Assembly: GCF_003594915.1 (NCBI RefSeq)
Contig: NZ_QZCS01000005.1
Location: forward strand, 1-64,000
Length of the DNA stretch: 64,000 bases
Source of the DNA: Enterobacter chuandaensis
GTDB lineage: Bacteria > Pseudomonadota > Gammaproteobacteria > Enterobacterales > Enterobacteriaceae
Reading direction: 5' to 3'
The translations under genes were made by a program, and so were the position numbers. The notes below the pieces were generated by a model. It searched no databases. It was not told the DNA's origin and worked only from the letters and a program-made list of their open reading frames with translations. Shown piece by piece: positions 35,658 through 46,900 of the stretch (positions are counted from its first letter, which is position 1; each line of letters begins with the position of its first letter).

Positions 35658-36669
35658 ATTCCGTGGACAACATTAAGCGTAGCCGTCCTCCGGCGCCCCA
35701 AATTTGGCACTGCCAGGAGGAACAGCGATGGCTAATTTGATTAAGATACGCCGTTCCCAGTGTCCCAAGCGGCACGCCGTTACTTACCTGAATATGATGT
35801 TCGCCGGTATTCAGTGACGCGTTGAGACCTGCTGAAACGAGGATAAGATTCTTTAAGCCACTGTGGTAATAACCGACCAACAGTGGAAACTGTCCGGGCA
35901 AATTAGCCTGGCGAAAAAGCTGGTTTACCTGTTTGAGTAAACTGCCTAACTCAGGAAGCCGTTGCCCCTGATGCGATAACTGTTCTTGCAATAAACCATT
36001 AAATAGCGCACGAAGTAACAATGCGGCTAATACGCCATTATCCCCTGCACGTGTGACATCCAGAGAATAAAATGCGAGATCAGAATCCGACAGCGGCGCG
36101 ATATCCAGCACCAGCCCGGGCTGGTCAGCTGCCATCAGCTGACGATAATTTACGCGGCAGTGGGAAATAGTTTGCTGCACGGGAGGTTGAAGTTCTTGCA
36201 ACAGTTTCGCCGCGGCAGGTGGATTACTCACCAGCGCATCCCAGTCCTGAAAAAGACGTTCCTCTTCCTCAACCCGGGAATTAAACATATTTGGATAAAG
36301 ACAGGCTAATACCGTTTCACGCAGCCGGTTGAGATCCTTAACGGGTTTAAGCAGGATATCCTGAACGCCCAGCCGCAAAGCTTTAGCAATATCCGCCATA
36401 TTCTCTGTCGCCGAGATCACCAGAATGGGCATCTGATCGCCCTCATTGCGAAGATGCTCAACCAGCTTGAGTCCATTCATTCGCGGCATCGCGATGTCGC
36501 AAATCATCAGGTCGGGCGTGATGCGAGTCATTTTTTCCAGCGCATCGATGCCATCTTCAGCCAGAGAAGTGTTTGCTCCCAGTGATGATAACCACGAATC
36601 CAGTAGCGATCGGAAAACGGGCTCGTCTTCAACAATCAAAATGTGTTTTCCGGCCAATGGCTGCGTCAT
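35656..36669 (-). CDS. rssB: RpoS turnover adaptor RssB
   Basis: RssB delivers the stress sigma factor RpoS to the ClpXP protease. The 337-residue protein has an N-terminal receiver domain with the phosphorylated Asp58 (MICDIAMPRMNG) and an acidic pocket (VEDEP), then a helical linker and a degenerate PP2C phosphatase-like domain. Length equals E. coli RssB. It follows rssA, 91 bp away on the same strand. Confidence 0.96.
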   Translation of the reverse strand: MTQPLAGKHILIVEDEPVFRSLLDSWLSSLGANTSLAEDGIDALEKMTRITPDLMICDIAMPRMNGLKLVEHLRNEGDQMPILVISATENMADIAKALRLGVQDILLKPVKDLNRLRETVLACLYPNMFNSRVEEEERLFQDWDALVSNPPAAAKLLQELQPPVQQTISHCRVNYRQLMAADQPGLVLDIAPLSDSDLAFYSLDVTRAGDNGVLAALLLRALFNGLLQEQLSHQGQRLPELGSLLKQVNQLFRQANLPGQFPLLVGYYHSGLKNLILVSAGLNASLNTGEHHIQVSNGVPLGTLGTAYLNQISHRCSSWQCQIWGAGGRLRLMLSTE

Positions 36670-36760
36670 GGTTCCTCCCCTGGCTGACAGTTACTAAATA
36701 GTGGCATGCTATCGGCACTATCGCCTGTCAGATTTTGCTGAAGTAGTCAAAAAAAGGTGC

Positions 36761-37663
36761 TTAACGTGCGGTTCGCACAAAAGGCAGCAACTCATCTATT
36801 TTCTTTTCGACGGCTAGCGAGCCCGCTGCGATGGCGGCCTCAGCCCGATGGAAATCAAGGGTAGAGATTTGCGGACAGTATGGCTGAATAAGAATATCCG
36901 GAGGATCGCCTGCCATACGGTTACGCTTAAGGCGATTCTCAAGAACCTGAATTGAGGTGGTCATAATTTCCATCGCCGTCGGTGCAGCTATTGAGCGTCG
37001 TGCGGCGAGGCGGCCAATTCTTCCGCGCAAACGTGCGTGCCAGGCAAGCTTCTCGACTTCGGCATCTTCGTTCTGGAGGTTGACCGGCATAAGGTCTTGC
37101 TGCATCAGGTGAGCGTCGTGCTGTAAATCCACGGCGATAACGATGTCGGCCCCCATGGCACGCGTCAGAGAGATGGGGACCGGGTTAACGACGCCACCAT
37201 CGACAAGCCAGTAACCGTTATGGGGTACAGGGGCCATTAATCCAGGGATACTGCACGAAGCACGCACGGCAAGGTGAATATCCCCTTCGGTGAGCCAGAG
37301 TTCACGGCCTGTGCTGAGATTGGTTGCGACGGCGCCGAATGGCATCTGACAATCAGTGAAGTCTTCGAGAGGCATAACCTGGCGGAACTGGTTAAAGACG
37401 CGTTCACCGCGCAACAGTCCACCGCGCTGCCAGGAGAGGTCCATCAGACGCAGCACATCCCAATAGCTGAAGGAGCGCACCCAGCTTTCAAGTTCCGGGA
37501 GCTTGCCGCACGCGTAGGCAGAGCCGACAAGCGATCCGATTGAACACCCTGCAACGATATCAACGTCAACGCCCATCTTGTTTAAGGCATTAATAACGCC
37601 GATATGAGACCATCCCCGGGCTGCACCTGAGCCCAGCGCCAGTCCAATTTTAACCTTTCTCAT
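36761..37663 (-). CDS. rssA: Patatin-like phospholipase family protein RssA
   Basis: The 300-residue protein is a bacterial patatin. The oxyanion loop GSGAARGWSHIG lies near residue 10, the nucleophile Ser in GCSIG near 41, and the Asp of the dyad in VDGGVVNPVP (about 155). A lipid acyl hydrolase activity is expected from the family but not shown for RssA. I chose the ATG at 37663, giving MRKVKIGLALG; an upstream in-frame start (37705) is unlikely. It precedes rssB as in E. coli. Confidence 0.94.
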   Translation of the reverse strand: MRKVKIGLALGSGAARGWSHIGVINALNKMGVDVDIVAGCSIGSLVGSAYACGKLPELESWVRSFSYWDVLRLMDLSWQRGGLLRGERVFNQFRQVMPLEDFTDCQMPFGAVATNLSTGRELWLTEGDIHLAVRASCSIPGLMAPVPHNGYWLVDGGVVNPVPISLTRAMGADIVIAVDLQHDAHLMQQDLMPVNLQNEDAEVEKLAWHARLRGRIGRLAARRSIAAPTAMEIMTTSIQVLENRLKRNRMAGDPPDILIQPYCPQISTLDFHRAEAAIAAGSLAVEKKIDELLPFVRTAR

Positions 37664-37777
37664 TAGCCCTGTTTTACTTCCCCTGGATTCCTGACATAGC
37701 GTCAACGCAACTGCTCAGTTAACATAGCGCTACCCGAAGCGTTTTACGCCCTTATTTTTTGTTCCAGGAAGAGAATC

Positions 37778-38236
37778 GTGTCTCAACTCTGCCCCTGTGG
37801 TAGCGCTCTGGAGTATAGCCTATGTTGCCAGCGATATCTTTCTGGCGATCAGGTTGCACCGGACCCGTCACACCTCATGCGTTCACGGTATACTGCTTTT
37901 GTGATCAAAGACGCAGACTACCTGATAAAAACCTGGCATCCGTCCTGCCACGCCGCCGATTTCAGACAGGAGATCGAAGCCGGGTTCGCCAACACCCATT
38001 GGCTTGGGCTTACCGTCTTTGAATCGTCCCCCGGCAGCCATGACGACGAAGGCTTTGTCAGCTTTGTTGCCCGTTTCACCGAGAACAATAAGCCCGGCGC
38101 CATTATCGAGCGTTCCCGGTTCTTAAAGGAAAGCGGGCAGTGGTATTATATTGACGGTACGCGCCCACAGTTTGGTCGTAACGATCCCTGCCCTTGTGGT
38201 TCAGGTAAAAAATTTAAAAAGTGTTGCGGGCAGTAA
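37778..38236 (+). CDS. ychJ: YchJ, SEC-C motif protein
   Basis: The 152-residue protein has a SEC-C zinc motif at each end: [13 protein letters not shown] at the start and [13 protein letters not shown] at the end, around a central NTF2-like UPF0225 domain. SEC-C motifs in SecA and other proteins bind zinc and contact ribosomes or SecB; the role of YchJ is unknown. Translation starts at GTG 37778 after AGGAAGAGAATC. Confidence 0.94.
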   Translation: MSQLCPCGSALEYSLCCQRYLSGDQVAPDPSHLMRSRYTAFVIKDADYLIKTWHPSCHAADFRQEIEAGFANTHWLGLTVFESSPGSHDDEGFVSFVARFTENNKPGAIIERSRFLKESGQWYYIDGTRPQFGRNDPCPCGSGKKFKKCCGQ

Positions 38237-38282
38237 CGCCTGACAACCCAGACTTCGCAAATACAAACAGGATTTCCCGGCG

Positions 38283-39125
38283 ATGCAATCATTACAACGT
38301 AAAGTTCTGCGCACTATCTGCCCCGATCAAAAAGGGCTTATCGCACGAATTACCAACATTTGTTACAAGCATGAACTGAATATCGTGCAGAACAACGAGT
38401 TCGTTGACCACCGTACCGGTCGTTTCTTCATGCGTACCGAGCTGGAAGGCATTTTCAACGACACCACCCTGCTGGCCGATCTGGACAGCGCGCTGCCGGA
38501 GGGCTCCGTGCGTGAGCTGAATCCTGCGGGCCGCCGTCGCATTGTGATTCTGGTGACGAAGGAGGCTCACTGCCTGGGCGATCTGCTGATGAAAGCCAAC
38601 TACGGTGGCCTTGATGTGGAAATTGCTGCCGTAATCGGCAACCATGAAACCCTGCGTACGCTGGTTGAACGGTTTGATATCCCGTTTGAGCTGGTGAGCC
38701 ATGAGGGCCACACCCGTGAAGAGCACGACAACCTGATGGCTGCTGCCATTGAAGCGCATAACCCAGACTACGTGGTGCTGGCAAAATACATGCGCGTGTT
38801 GACGCCTTCCTTCGTGGCCCGCTTCCCGAACAAAATTATCAACATTCACCACTCGTTCCTGCCGGCCTTTATTGGCGCGCGTCCTTATCACCAGGCGTAC
38901 GAGCGCGGCGTGAAGATCATTGGCGCTACCGCACACTACGTAAATGACAATCTGGATGAAGGTCCCATCATCATGCAGGACGTCATTCACGTGGATCACA
39001 CCTACACCGCAGAAGATATGATGCGCGCCGGACGTGACGTTGAGAAGAATGTACTGAGCCGCGCGCTGTATCAGGTGCTGGCGCAGCGTGTCTTTGTCTA
39101 CGGTAACAGAACCATCATTCTTTAA
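38283..39125 (+). CDS. purU: Formyltetrahydrofolate deformylase
   Basis: PurU hydrolyses 10-formyl-THF to formate and THF, balancing one-carbon pools and supplying formate for PurT in purine synthesis without oxygen. The 280-residue enzyme has an N-terminal ACT domain (about 8-85) that senses methionine and glycine, then a formyltransferase fold with the catalytic IINIHHSFLPAFIG segment (about 188) and Asp in DNLDEGPIIMQ. Length equals E. coli PurU. Confidence 0.97.
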   Translation: MQSLQRKVLRTICPDQKGLIARITNICYKHELNIVQNNEFVDHRTGRFFMRTELEGIFNDTTLLADLDSALPEGSVRELNPAGRRRIVILVTKEAHCLGDLLMKANYGGLDVEIAAVIGNHETLRTLVERFDIPFELVSHEGHTREEHDNLMAAAIEAHNPDYVVLAKYMRVLTPSFVARFPNKIINIHHSFLPAFIGARPYHQAYERGVKIIGATAHYVNDNLDEGPIIMQDVIHVDHTYTAEDMMRAGRDVEKNVLSRALYQVLAQRVFVYGNRTIIL

Positions 39126-39206
39126 TCTTTCGGAAAATGAATTGATTAGCTTTGCGCCTTTGCGGATAAAAAGCAGGCAAACAACTTCATTTCCCTAAAG
39201 GAATGC

Positions 39207-39243
39207 TTTACAGGGGCGTCTCATTTGATATGATGCGCCCCGC
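39207..39243 (+). promoter_or_regulatory. tyrT: tyrTV promoter
   Basis: TTTACA (39207-39212), a 16-bp spacer and TATGAT (39229-39234), followed by the GC-rich discriminator GCGCCCC. This is the classic stringently controlled tyrT promoter layout. Confidence 0.88.
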
Positions 39244-39284
39244 TTCCAGCAGGAAGCAGGCCAGTAAAAAAAGTATTACCCCGT

Positions 39285-39369
<85 letters not shown>

Positions 39370-39405
39370 TCTCTCAGCACGACCTCAAAATTTGAATTAC
39401 CCCGT

Positions 39406-39490
<85 letters not shown>

Positions 39491-39563
39491 TCACTTCCAA
39501 ATGACGCTAAACTTTCCGTTCGCGCTGAACATCATATATTCCCGTAACGGGGAAGGAATTATC

Positions 39564-39599
39564 CGTAGGCCGGGTTAAGGCGCAGCCGCCACCGGGCGA
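39564..39599. repeat. REP (palindromic unit) element
   Basis: GTAGGCCGGGTTAAGGCGCA followed by GCCGCCACCGGGC is an enteric REP unit, between the tRNA genes and the converging Lrp-type gene. Confidence 0.75.
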
Positions 39600-39606
39600 C
39601 AGACGA

Positions 39607-40050
39607 CTACATTGGCGGCAAACGACGCTTCACCGGCGAACTTTTCACAATCGACGTATTACACTGGGCATGCTCCGCCAGCCCGTCCAGCAGCGCATCC
39701 AGTTGCTCTATCGATCGCACCACCAGCCTGATGACGAAGCAGTCCTCCCCGGTCACCTTGTCGCTCTCAATACACTCCGGCATCGCCTGGATGTATTTAT
39801 CTACCTTATGCAACAGCCCCGGCAAAGGCCGCACGCGCACCAGCGCCTGCAGGGTATACCCCAGCGCCGCGAGGTTCACCCGTGCGCCATACCCCTGAAT
39901 CACACCGCGCTCTTCCAGCCTTTTCAGGCGTTCTGCCGTGCTGGGGGAAGTCAGGCCGATTCGGCCGCTGAGCACCTTCAAAGACATGCGCGCATCTTCT
40001 ACCAGGCAGGCTAAAATTTGCCGATCGATATCATCAATAAGGTATTCCAC
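39607..40050 (-). CDS. Lrp/AsnC-family transcriptional regulator
   Basis: The roughly 147-residue protein has an N-terminal helix-turn-helix (DDIDRQILACLVEDARMSLK, recognition part LTSPSTAERLKRLEERGVI) and a C-terminal RAM/AsnC domain that binds small effectors and oligomerises. I chose the GTG at 40050, which has TTAGG at good spacing; another GTG at 40059 is possible. It is divergent from an EamA transporter with 104 bp between, so it very likely controls that gene; the ligand may be the exported metabolite. Confidence 0.88.
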   Translation of the reverse strand: MEYLIDDIDRQILACLVEDARMSLKVLSGRIGLTSPSTAERLKRLEERGVIQGYGARVNLAALGYTLQALVRVRPLPGLLHKVDKYIQAMPECIESDKVTGEDCFVIRLVVRSIEQLDALLDGLAEHAQCNTSIVKSSPVKRRLPPM

Positions 40051-40154
40051 TCGTTTCACCTAATTTAAAAAAGCAGTTAACACCTTCAACCTTATCTCAC
40101 CCCTGTTAAACCCGACAGCGATTTTCGACAATAGCGTTATTAATCAGGAGGTGA

Positions 40155-41054
40155 ATGATGCGTGATTTACATAAAGGCGTCTGGCAGATGAGCCTGGCGA
40201 TGTTAATTTCCGGCTCTATCGGCGCGTTTGTTTTGCTCAGCGGTCTGCCGGTGACGGAAGTGGTGTTCTGGCGCTGTCTTATTGGGGCTATAGCGCTTTT
40301 TATTTTTATCCGGGTAAGTCAAAAGCCCTTTAGCCCCCTCACCCGCACCTCGCTGCTGCTGGCGATTCTCGGCGGCGTGGCTTTAGTGGTGAACTGGCTG
40401 CTGCTCTTCGCGGCCTATGAACGTATCTCTATTGGCCTCTCAACCGTGGTCTATAACACCCAGCCGTTTATGCTGGTCCTGATGGGGATGTTTTTAGGTG
40501 AACGCGTCAGCCTGGTCAAATGGGGCTGGCTATTCCTCGCCTTCGGTGGCGTGGTGGTATTGCTCTCCAGTGAGCTAACCGGCGCGCATGGCAGTGAATG
40601 GCTCACCGGAATCGGTCTGGCGCTGTCAGCGGCTTTCTTCTACGCGCTGACGGCAATCATTGCGCGGAAACTGAAAACCATCGCACCGCAGCACATCGCC
40701 TTTATCCAGGTGCTGACGGGCGTGGTGATGCTTCTGCCGCTTGCCAGCATGCCGTCATTTTCCGGTGATTTTCCCTGGCCGATCCTGCTGACGCTCGGCA
40801 TCGTCCATACCGGCATTATGTACCAGCTCTTGTATAGCGCGATCCAGAAGCTGCCCACGCCTGTTACCGGCTCGCTGTCGTTTATTTATCCCGTGGTCGC
40901 CATTGTTGTCGATAATGTGGTGTTCGGACACTCGCTGAACCTGACGCAGCTTGCGGGCGGCGCATTGATCCTGTTTGCAGCAGCGGGCAACAACCTGGGC
41001 TGGGGCGAAAAAAAACCCCGCGAGTGCGGGGTGAGTATCAAAACGACGAATTAG
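40155..41054 (+). CDS. EamA/DMT-family transporter
   Basis: The 299-residue protein has ten hydrophobic spans arranged as two EamA repeats, the pattern of drug/metabolite exporters such as RhtA and YdcZ relatives. The start follows CAGGAGGTGA. Substrate unknown; amino acids or related metabolites are plausible given the divergent Lrp-type regulator. The last 16 residues (after NNLGWGE) are encoded by the nar terminator, and the stop overlaps the narI stop on the other strand. Confidence 0.88.
   Translation: MMRDLHKGVWQMSLAMLISGSIGAFVLLSGLPVTEVVFWRCLIGAIALFIFIRVSQKPFSPLTRTSLLLAILGGVALVVNWLLLFAAYERISIGLSTVVYNTQPFMLVLMGMFLGERVSLVKWGWLFLAFGGVVVLLSSELTGAHGSEWLTGIGLALSAAFFYALTAIIARKLKTIAPQHIAFIQVLTGVVMLLPLASMPSFSGDFPWPILLTLGIVHTGIMYQLLYSAIQKLPTPVTGSLSFIYPVVAIVVDNVVFGHSLNLTQLAGGALILFAAAGNNLGWGEKKPRECGVSIKTTN
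41008..41031 (-). terminator. narGHJI terminator, inside the EamA gene end
   Basis: Minus strand: CCCCGC, loop ACTC, GCGGGG, then eight T. It lies 20 bp past the narI stop and within the coding end of the opposite EamA gene. Confidence 0.88.
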
Positions 41055-41728
41055 CGACGGGCGCGTACAATCTGGTATTTGCGCGTCAGGTACTCCACCG
41101 GCGCGCTCCAGATGTGCACCAGACGGGAGAACGGGAACAGCACAAACAGCGTCATGCCCAGCACAAGGTGAACGCGGAAAATAAACGCCACACCGTCCAG
41201 GTGCTCAGACGCGCCACCGTGGAAGGTCACCACGGACTGCGCCCAGCCTACCAGCTTCATCATCTCACTTCCGTCCATATGCTGCGCCGAGAACGGAATG
41301 GTCAGCAAGCCCAGCGCACACTGCACCATCAGCAGGGAGAGGATCAGGATGTCCGCTGCGGTGGTGGTAGCACGCACGCGCGGGCTGAACAGACGACGTT
41401 TCAGCAGCAGCAGGCCGCCCACCAGGGTCATCACGCCGCAAGCACCGCCTGCGATCATCGCCATCTTCTGCTTCACTTCAATCGGCAGCCACGCTTCGTA
41501 CATCCAGTGCGGCGTCAGCATCCCGAGGAAGTGGCCGGCGAAAATCCCCAGAATCCCGATGTGGAACAGGTTAGACGCGACGTGCATCCCTTTGCGATCC
41601 AGCATCTGGCTGGAGGCGGCACGCCAGGTGTACTGGCCGTAATCGTAACGCAGCCAGCTTCCCACCAGGAACACGGTGCCCGCGATATACGGGTAAATGT
41701 CAAAGAAGAACATATTCAGGAAGTGCAT
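41051..41728 (-). CDS. narI: Respiratory nitrate reductase gamma subunit
   Basis: NarI is the membrane cytochrome b of nitrate reductase A; it oxidises menaquinol or ubiquinol and passes electrons to NarH. The 225-residue protein has five membrane spans and several histidines for two b hemes (for example [12 protein letters not shown] and FRVHLVLGM). Its ATG overlaps the narJ stop by one base (TAATG). Confidence 0.97.
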   Translation of the reverse strand: MHFLNMFFFDIYPYIAGTVFLVGSWLRYDYGQYTWRAASSQMLDRKGMHVASNLFHIGILGIFAGHFLGMLTPHWMYEAWLPIEVKQKMAMIAGGACGVMTLVGGLLLLKRRLFSPRVRATTTAADILILSLLMVQCALGLLTIPFSAQHMDGSEMMKLVGWAQSVVTFHGGASEHLDGVAFIFRVHLVLGMTLFVLFPFSRLVHIWSAPVEYLTRKYQIVRARR

Positions 41729-42438
41729 TAGTGCCGTCCTCCGTTAGAGATATTCAAATATTGCGGGGCAACCGCGCCGGCAAAACGACGCTGGTGAGCG
41801 GAGATTTCAGACTCGCCGCAGTTCTGGTCAGCAAAGAATTTCACCTGCTCTTCTTCCCAGACCGCGTCCAGCGCTTGTGGGGTGTCGTCGCGGGCTTCGT
41901 CCGCGATTTTCTCCGCCACTTTTTCACTGTCAACCGCGGCGTTTGCCAGCTTCACCAGCAGATCGAACAGCACCGCATAGCGGCTCTCGCGCTGCTGAAG
42001 ACGCGCGCCGAGCAGCGCCAGTATCGGCGCGATGTCCTGCAGACCGCCCAGCGCCTCTTCTTTTGGCAGCTGCGCAAGGTACTCCAGATACAGCGGCAGA
42101 TGATCCGGCAGCTCGCGGCTGTCCAGTTGCAGGCCGTGCTGTTCGTACTGAGCCATTAAATCCACCATCGCCTGGCCGCGGTCGCGGGATTCCCCGTGAA
42201 CATGTTCAAACAACAGCAGCGACGTCGCGCGGCCACGATCGAACAGCTGGCTGTAGTCCGCCTGGGCATCGAGCAGATCGCGCGCCAGCAGATCCCGGAG
42301 GAAAACGCCCAGCGCCTGGGCATCCTCTTTATCCAGATTTTCAGATGACGCGAGTGCATCAAAGAGTTCCTGCTGATGCTGCGCAAGCGCAGCATCCGGA
42401 TACTCGAGCAGACGCGAAACAATGACGAGTTCAATCAT
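41728..42438 (-). CDS. narJ: Nitrate reductase assembly chaperone
   Basis: NarJ binds apo-NarG and holds it until the molybdenum cofactor is inserted and membrane attachment to NarI is complete. The 236-residue all-helical protein matches E. coli in length and has the family segment [22 protein letters not shown] (about 60, shown in part). I chose the ATG at 42438, which overlaps the narH stop by 4 bp. Confidence 0.96.
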   Translation of the reverse strand: MIELVIVSRLLEYPDAALAQHQQELFDALASSENLDKEDAQALGVFLRDLLARDLLDAQADYSQLFDRGRATSLLLFEHVHGESRDRGQAMVDLMAQYEQHGLQLDSRELPDHLPLYLEYLAQLPKEEALGGLQDIAPILALLGARLQQRESRYAVLFDLLVKLANAAVDSEKVAEKIADEARDDTPQALDAVWEEEQVKFFADQNCGESEISAHQRRFAGAVAPQYLNISNGGRH

Positions 42439-43970
42439 TGGTGCGGCTCCGTTTTGCTGGTCACATCCATGGCGTCGATGCGGCGGCTGTTGAACAGGTT
42501 GAATTTGCTGTCTGACCCGTGGCAACCGTCGCCAAAGGTAAAGCCACAGCCATTTTTTTCCGGGAAGGCTTCGCGGGCCAGCTCACGGTGGCTGCTCGGC
42601 ACCACGAAACGGTCTTCGTAGTTAGCAATCGCCAGGTAGCGGTACATCTCCTGCGCCTGCGCTTCGGTCAGGCCAACCTCTTCCAGCGCGCGGGTGTCGT
42701 TCACACCGTCAACGGTTTCCGCACGTTTGAAGTGACGCATCGCCAGCATACGTTTCAGCGCGAGCAGAACCGGCTGGGTATCGCCTGCGGTCAGCAGGTT
42801 AGCCAGGTACTGAACCGGGATACGCAGACTTTCCACGTCCGGCAGAATGCCGTTGCTGCCCAGCTCGCCCGCGTCCGCCGCAGACTGAATCGGCGACAGC
42901 GGCGGCACGTACCAGACCATCGGCAGGGTGCGGTATTCCGGGTGCAGCGGCAGGGCCAGCTTCCAGTCCATCGCCATTTTGTACACCGGAGACTGCTGCG
43001 CCGCGTCAATCACGCTCTGCGGAATGCCGTCTTTCAGCGCCTGCTCAATCACCTTCGGATCGTTCGGATCGAGGAACACGTCCAGCTGACGCTGATACAG
43101 ATCTTTCTCGTTCTCGGTGCTCGCCGCATTTTCAATCGCGTCTGCGTCATACAGCAGCACGCCAAGGTAGCGAATACGGCCTACGCAGCTCTCTGAGCAG
43201 ACGGTCGGCATACCGGCTTCGATGCGCGGATAGCAGAAGATGCACTTCTCAGACTTACCGCTCTTCCAGTTGAAGTAGATTTTTTTGTACGGGCAGCCGG
43301 TGATGCACATACGCCAGCCGCGGCACTTGTCCTGGTCAATCAGCACGATGCCGTCTTCTTCACGCTTGTAGATGGCGCCGCTCGGGCAGGTCGCCACGCA
43401 TGCCGGGTTGAGGCAGTGCTCGCACAGGCGCGGCAGATACATCATGAAGGTGTTTTCGAACTGGCCGTACATCGCCTTCTGCATGTTCTCGAAGTTCTGG
43501 TCTTTGGCGCGCTTTTCGAACTCGCCGCCCAGAATTTCTTCCCAGTTTGGACCGCTGGTAATTTTATCCATGCGCTGACCGGTGATCAGCGAGCGAGGAC
43601 GAGCGATCGGCTGGTGTTTGCTTTCCGGCGCGTTGTGCAGGTTCTGGTAGTCGTAGTCAAACGGCTCGTAGTAATCCTCAATGCCCGGCAGGTGCGGGTT
43701 AGCGAAAATTTTACCCAGCAGCATCGCGCGGTTACCCATGCGCGGCTGCAGCTTGCCGTTGATTTTACGGATCCAGCCGCCCTTCCACTTCTCCTGGTTT
43801 TCCCAGTCGGTCGGGAAGCCGGTGCCCGGCTTGCTTTCCACGTTGTTGAACCACGCGTACTCCATACCTTCGCGGCTGGTCCAGACGTTTTTACAGGTGA
43901 CCGAGCAGGTATGACAGCCGATGCATTTATCCAGATTCAGCACCATGCCGACTTGTGAACGAATTTTCAT
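42435..43970 (-). CDS. narH: Respiratory nitrate reductase beta subunit
   Basis: NarH is the electron-transfer subunit with one [3Fe-4S] and three [4Fe-4S] clusters. The four Cys groups are visible in 511 residues: CIGCHTCSVTC (about 16), CEHCLNPACVATC (about 184), CRGWRMCITGC (about 217; Trp replaces a Cys, giving the 3Fe cluster) and CIFCYPRIEAG with CSESC (about 244). It overlaps narG and narJ by 4 bp on each side. Confidence 0.98.
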   Translation of the reverse strand: MKIRSQVGMVLNLDKCIGCHTCSVTCKNVWTSREGMEYAWFNNVESKPGTGFPTDWENQEKWKGGWIRKINGKLQPRMGNRAMLLGKIFANPHLPGIEDYYEPFDYDYQNLHNAPESKHQPIARPRSLITGQRMDKITSGPNWEEILGGEFEKRAKDQNFENMQKAMYGQFENTFMMYLPRLCEHCLNPACVATCPSGAIYKREEDGIVLIDQDKCRGWRMCITGCPYKKIYFNWKSGKSEKCIFCYPRIEAGMPTVCSESCVGRIRYLGVLLYDADAIENAASTENEKDLYQRQLDVFLDPNDPKVIEQALKDGIPQSVIDAAQQSPVYKMAMDWKLALPLHPEYRTLPMVWYVPPLSPIQSAADAGELGSNGILPDVESLRIPVQYLANLLTAGDTQPVLLALKRMLAMRHFKRAETVDGVNDTRALEEVGLTEAQAQEMYRYLAIANYEDRFVVPSSHRELAREAFPEKNGCGFTFGDGCHGSDSKFNLFNSRRIDAMDVTSKTEPHQ

Positions 43971-46900
43971 TTTACGCTCTCCTGTACCTGGTCATTACCT
44001 TCGCCGTCTAACCAGTTAATATTCTTCATCTTACGTACCACCACGAACTCATCGCGGTTCGATCCTACGGTGCCGTAGTAGTTAAAGCCGTAGGCCAGCT
44101 GTGCATAGCCACCGATCATATGGGTCGGTTTCGGCGTAATACGGGTCACGGAGTTGTGGATCCCGCCGCGCTGCTCGGTAATTTCTGAACCCGGCAGGTT
44201 CACGATACGTTCCTGCGCGTGGTACATCATGGTCATCCCGGCCGGTACGCGTTGGCTCACCACCGCACGCGCCGTCAGGGCACCGTTGCTGTTGAACACT
44301 TCGATCCAGTCGTTATCTTCGATACCCAGATCTTTGGCGTCCGTTTCGCTCATCCAGACAATCGGACCGCCGCGCGACAGCGTCAGCATCAGCAGGTTGT
44401 CGCTGTAGGTAGAGTGGATACCCCACTTCTGGTGCGGCGTCAGGAAGTTCAGCGCCTTCTCCGGGTTACCGTTCGATTTCGCGCCCATTACCGCTTTCAC
44501 GGAGCGGGTGTCGATTGGCGGACGATACACCAGCAGGCTTTCACCGAAGTCGCGCATCCACTGGTGATCCTGATACAGCGACTGACGACCAGACAGGGTA
44601 CGCCACGGGATCAGCTCGTGAACGTTGGTATAACCGGCGTTATAGGACACATGCTCATCTTCAAGGCCTGACCAGGTCGGGCTGGAGATAATCTTGCGCG
44701 GCTGAGCCTGGATATCGCGGAAGCGGATTTTCTCTTCCTCTTTATTCGTCGCCAGGTGCGTATGGTCACGACCGGTAAACTCACTCAGCGCCGCCCAGGC
44801 TTTTACGGCAACGTGGCCGTTGGTTTCCGGTGCCAGGGTCAGGATCATCTCTGCTGCATCAATCGCCGTGTTCAGCATTGGCTGGCCTTTCGCCGGACCG
44901 TCCGCTTTGGTGTAGTTGAGCTTGCGCAGCAGATCCATTTCGCTCTGGGTGTTCCACGCGATCCCTTTTCCGCCGTTACCGATTTTCTCCATCAGCGGGC
45001 CGATAGAGGTAAAGCGCTCGTAGGTCGCCGGGTAGTCACGTTCAACCGGAATGATGTGCGGTGCGGTCACGCCCGGGATCAGGTCGCATTCGCCTTTTTT
45101 CCAGTCCTTCACGTCCAGCGGCTGCGCCAGTTCGGCGGCGGAGTCGTGCTGGATTGGCAGCGTCACCACGTCGGTCTCTTTGCCCAGGTGGCCTACGCAA
45201 ACTTCAGAGAATTTCTTCGCGATGTCTTTGTAGATATCCCAGTCGCTTTTTGATTCCCACGCCGGGTCAACGGCCGCAGACAGCGGATGAATAAACGGAT
45301 GCATATCCGAGGTATTCATGTCGTCTTTTTCGTACCAGGTGGCGGTCGGCAGCACAATGTCGGAGTACAGGCAGGTGCTGGACAGACGGAAGTCCAGCGT
45401 CACCACCAGATCCAGCTTGCCGTCGAGACCGTTGTCTTTCCACTCCACCTCTTCTGGCTTCACGCCGCCCTGCTTGCCGAGATCTTTACCCTGAATACCG
45501 TTTTCGGTACCGAGCAGGTATTTCAGCATGTACTCGTGGCCTTTACCGGACGAGCCCAGCAGGTTGGAGCGCCAGATGAACAGGTTACGCGGATGGTTTT
45601 TACCGTTCTCAGGCTGTTCTGCCGCGAAACGAATTGAGCCATCCTTCAGGGATTTCACGGTGTAATCCACCGGTGACATGCCCGCTTGCTTCGCCGCTTC
45701 CGCAATGCGCAGCGGGTTAGTGCCCAGCTGAGGCGCAGACGGCAGCCAGCCCATGCGTTCAGCACGCACGTTGAAGTCAATCAGGTGGCCGCTGTAGCGG
45801 GATTTATCCGCCATCGGCGACAGCAGCTCCTGGGCAGTCACCGTCTCGTAGCGCCACTGGCTGGAGTGGTTATAGAAGTACGAGGTGCTGTTCATGTGAC
45901 GAGCCGGACGCTGCCAGTCGAGGGCAAACGCCAGCGGCTGCCAGCCGGTCTGCGGTCGCAGTTTTTCCTGGCCCACGTAGTGCGCCCAGCCGCCGCCGCT
46001 CTGACCGACGCAGCCGCAGAAGATCAGCATGTTGATTAGACCGCGATAGTTCATATCGAGGTGATACCAGTGGTTCAGACCAGCACCGACGATGATCATG
46101 GAGCGACCGTGGGTCTTGTCGGCGTTTTCCGCAAATTCGCGAGCGATACGAACGATCTGCGCGCGCGGTACGCCGGTGATCTGCTCTGCCCAGGCCGGGG
46201 TGTAGGCCTTCACGTCGTCATAGCCGGTTGCGCAGTTTTCGTCGTTCAGACCGCGCTCCAGGCCATAGTTCGCCATGGTCAGGTCATAAACGGTGGTGAC
46301 CAGCGCGGTAGAACCGTCGGCCAGCTGCAGGCGCTTAACCGGCAGCTTATGCATCAGAACGTTTTTCAGTTCAACCTTGTTGAAGTGCTCTGAACCTTCA
46401 CCGCCAAAGTACGGGAAGCCGACCTCAGCGATCTCGTCCTGGCTACCCAGCATGCTGAGACGCAGTTCGGTCTCTTCACCTGTGGTGCCGTTGCGTTGCT
46501 CAAGGTTCCACTTGCCCTTCTCGCCCCAGCGGAAGCCGATTGAGCCATTAGGCGCCACCAGCTCGCCGTTGCTGTTATAGGCAACGGTTTTCCACTCAGG
46601 GTTATTTTCCTGGCCCAGCGCATCCACCAGATCGGCAGCGCGCAGCGTGCGGCCAGCGGCATAGTAGCCGTCACGCTCTTCGAGCATCACCAGCATTGGC
46701 ATGTCGGTGTAGCGACGCACGTAGTCGGTGAAGTACTGGCTTGGCTTATCAAGGTGGAACTCACGCAGCATGACGTGGCCCATCGCCATTGCCATCGCGG
46801 CATCGGTACCCTGTTTCGGCGCCAGCCACAGGTCGCAGAGCTTGGCGATTTCCGCGTAGTCCGGGGTGACCGCCACGGTTTTGGTGCCTTTGTAACGGAC

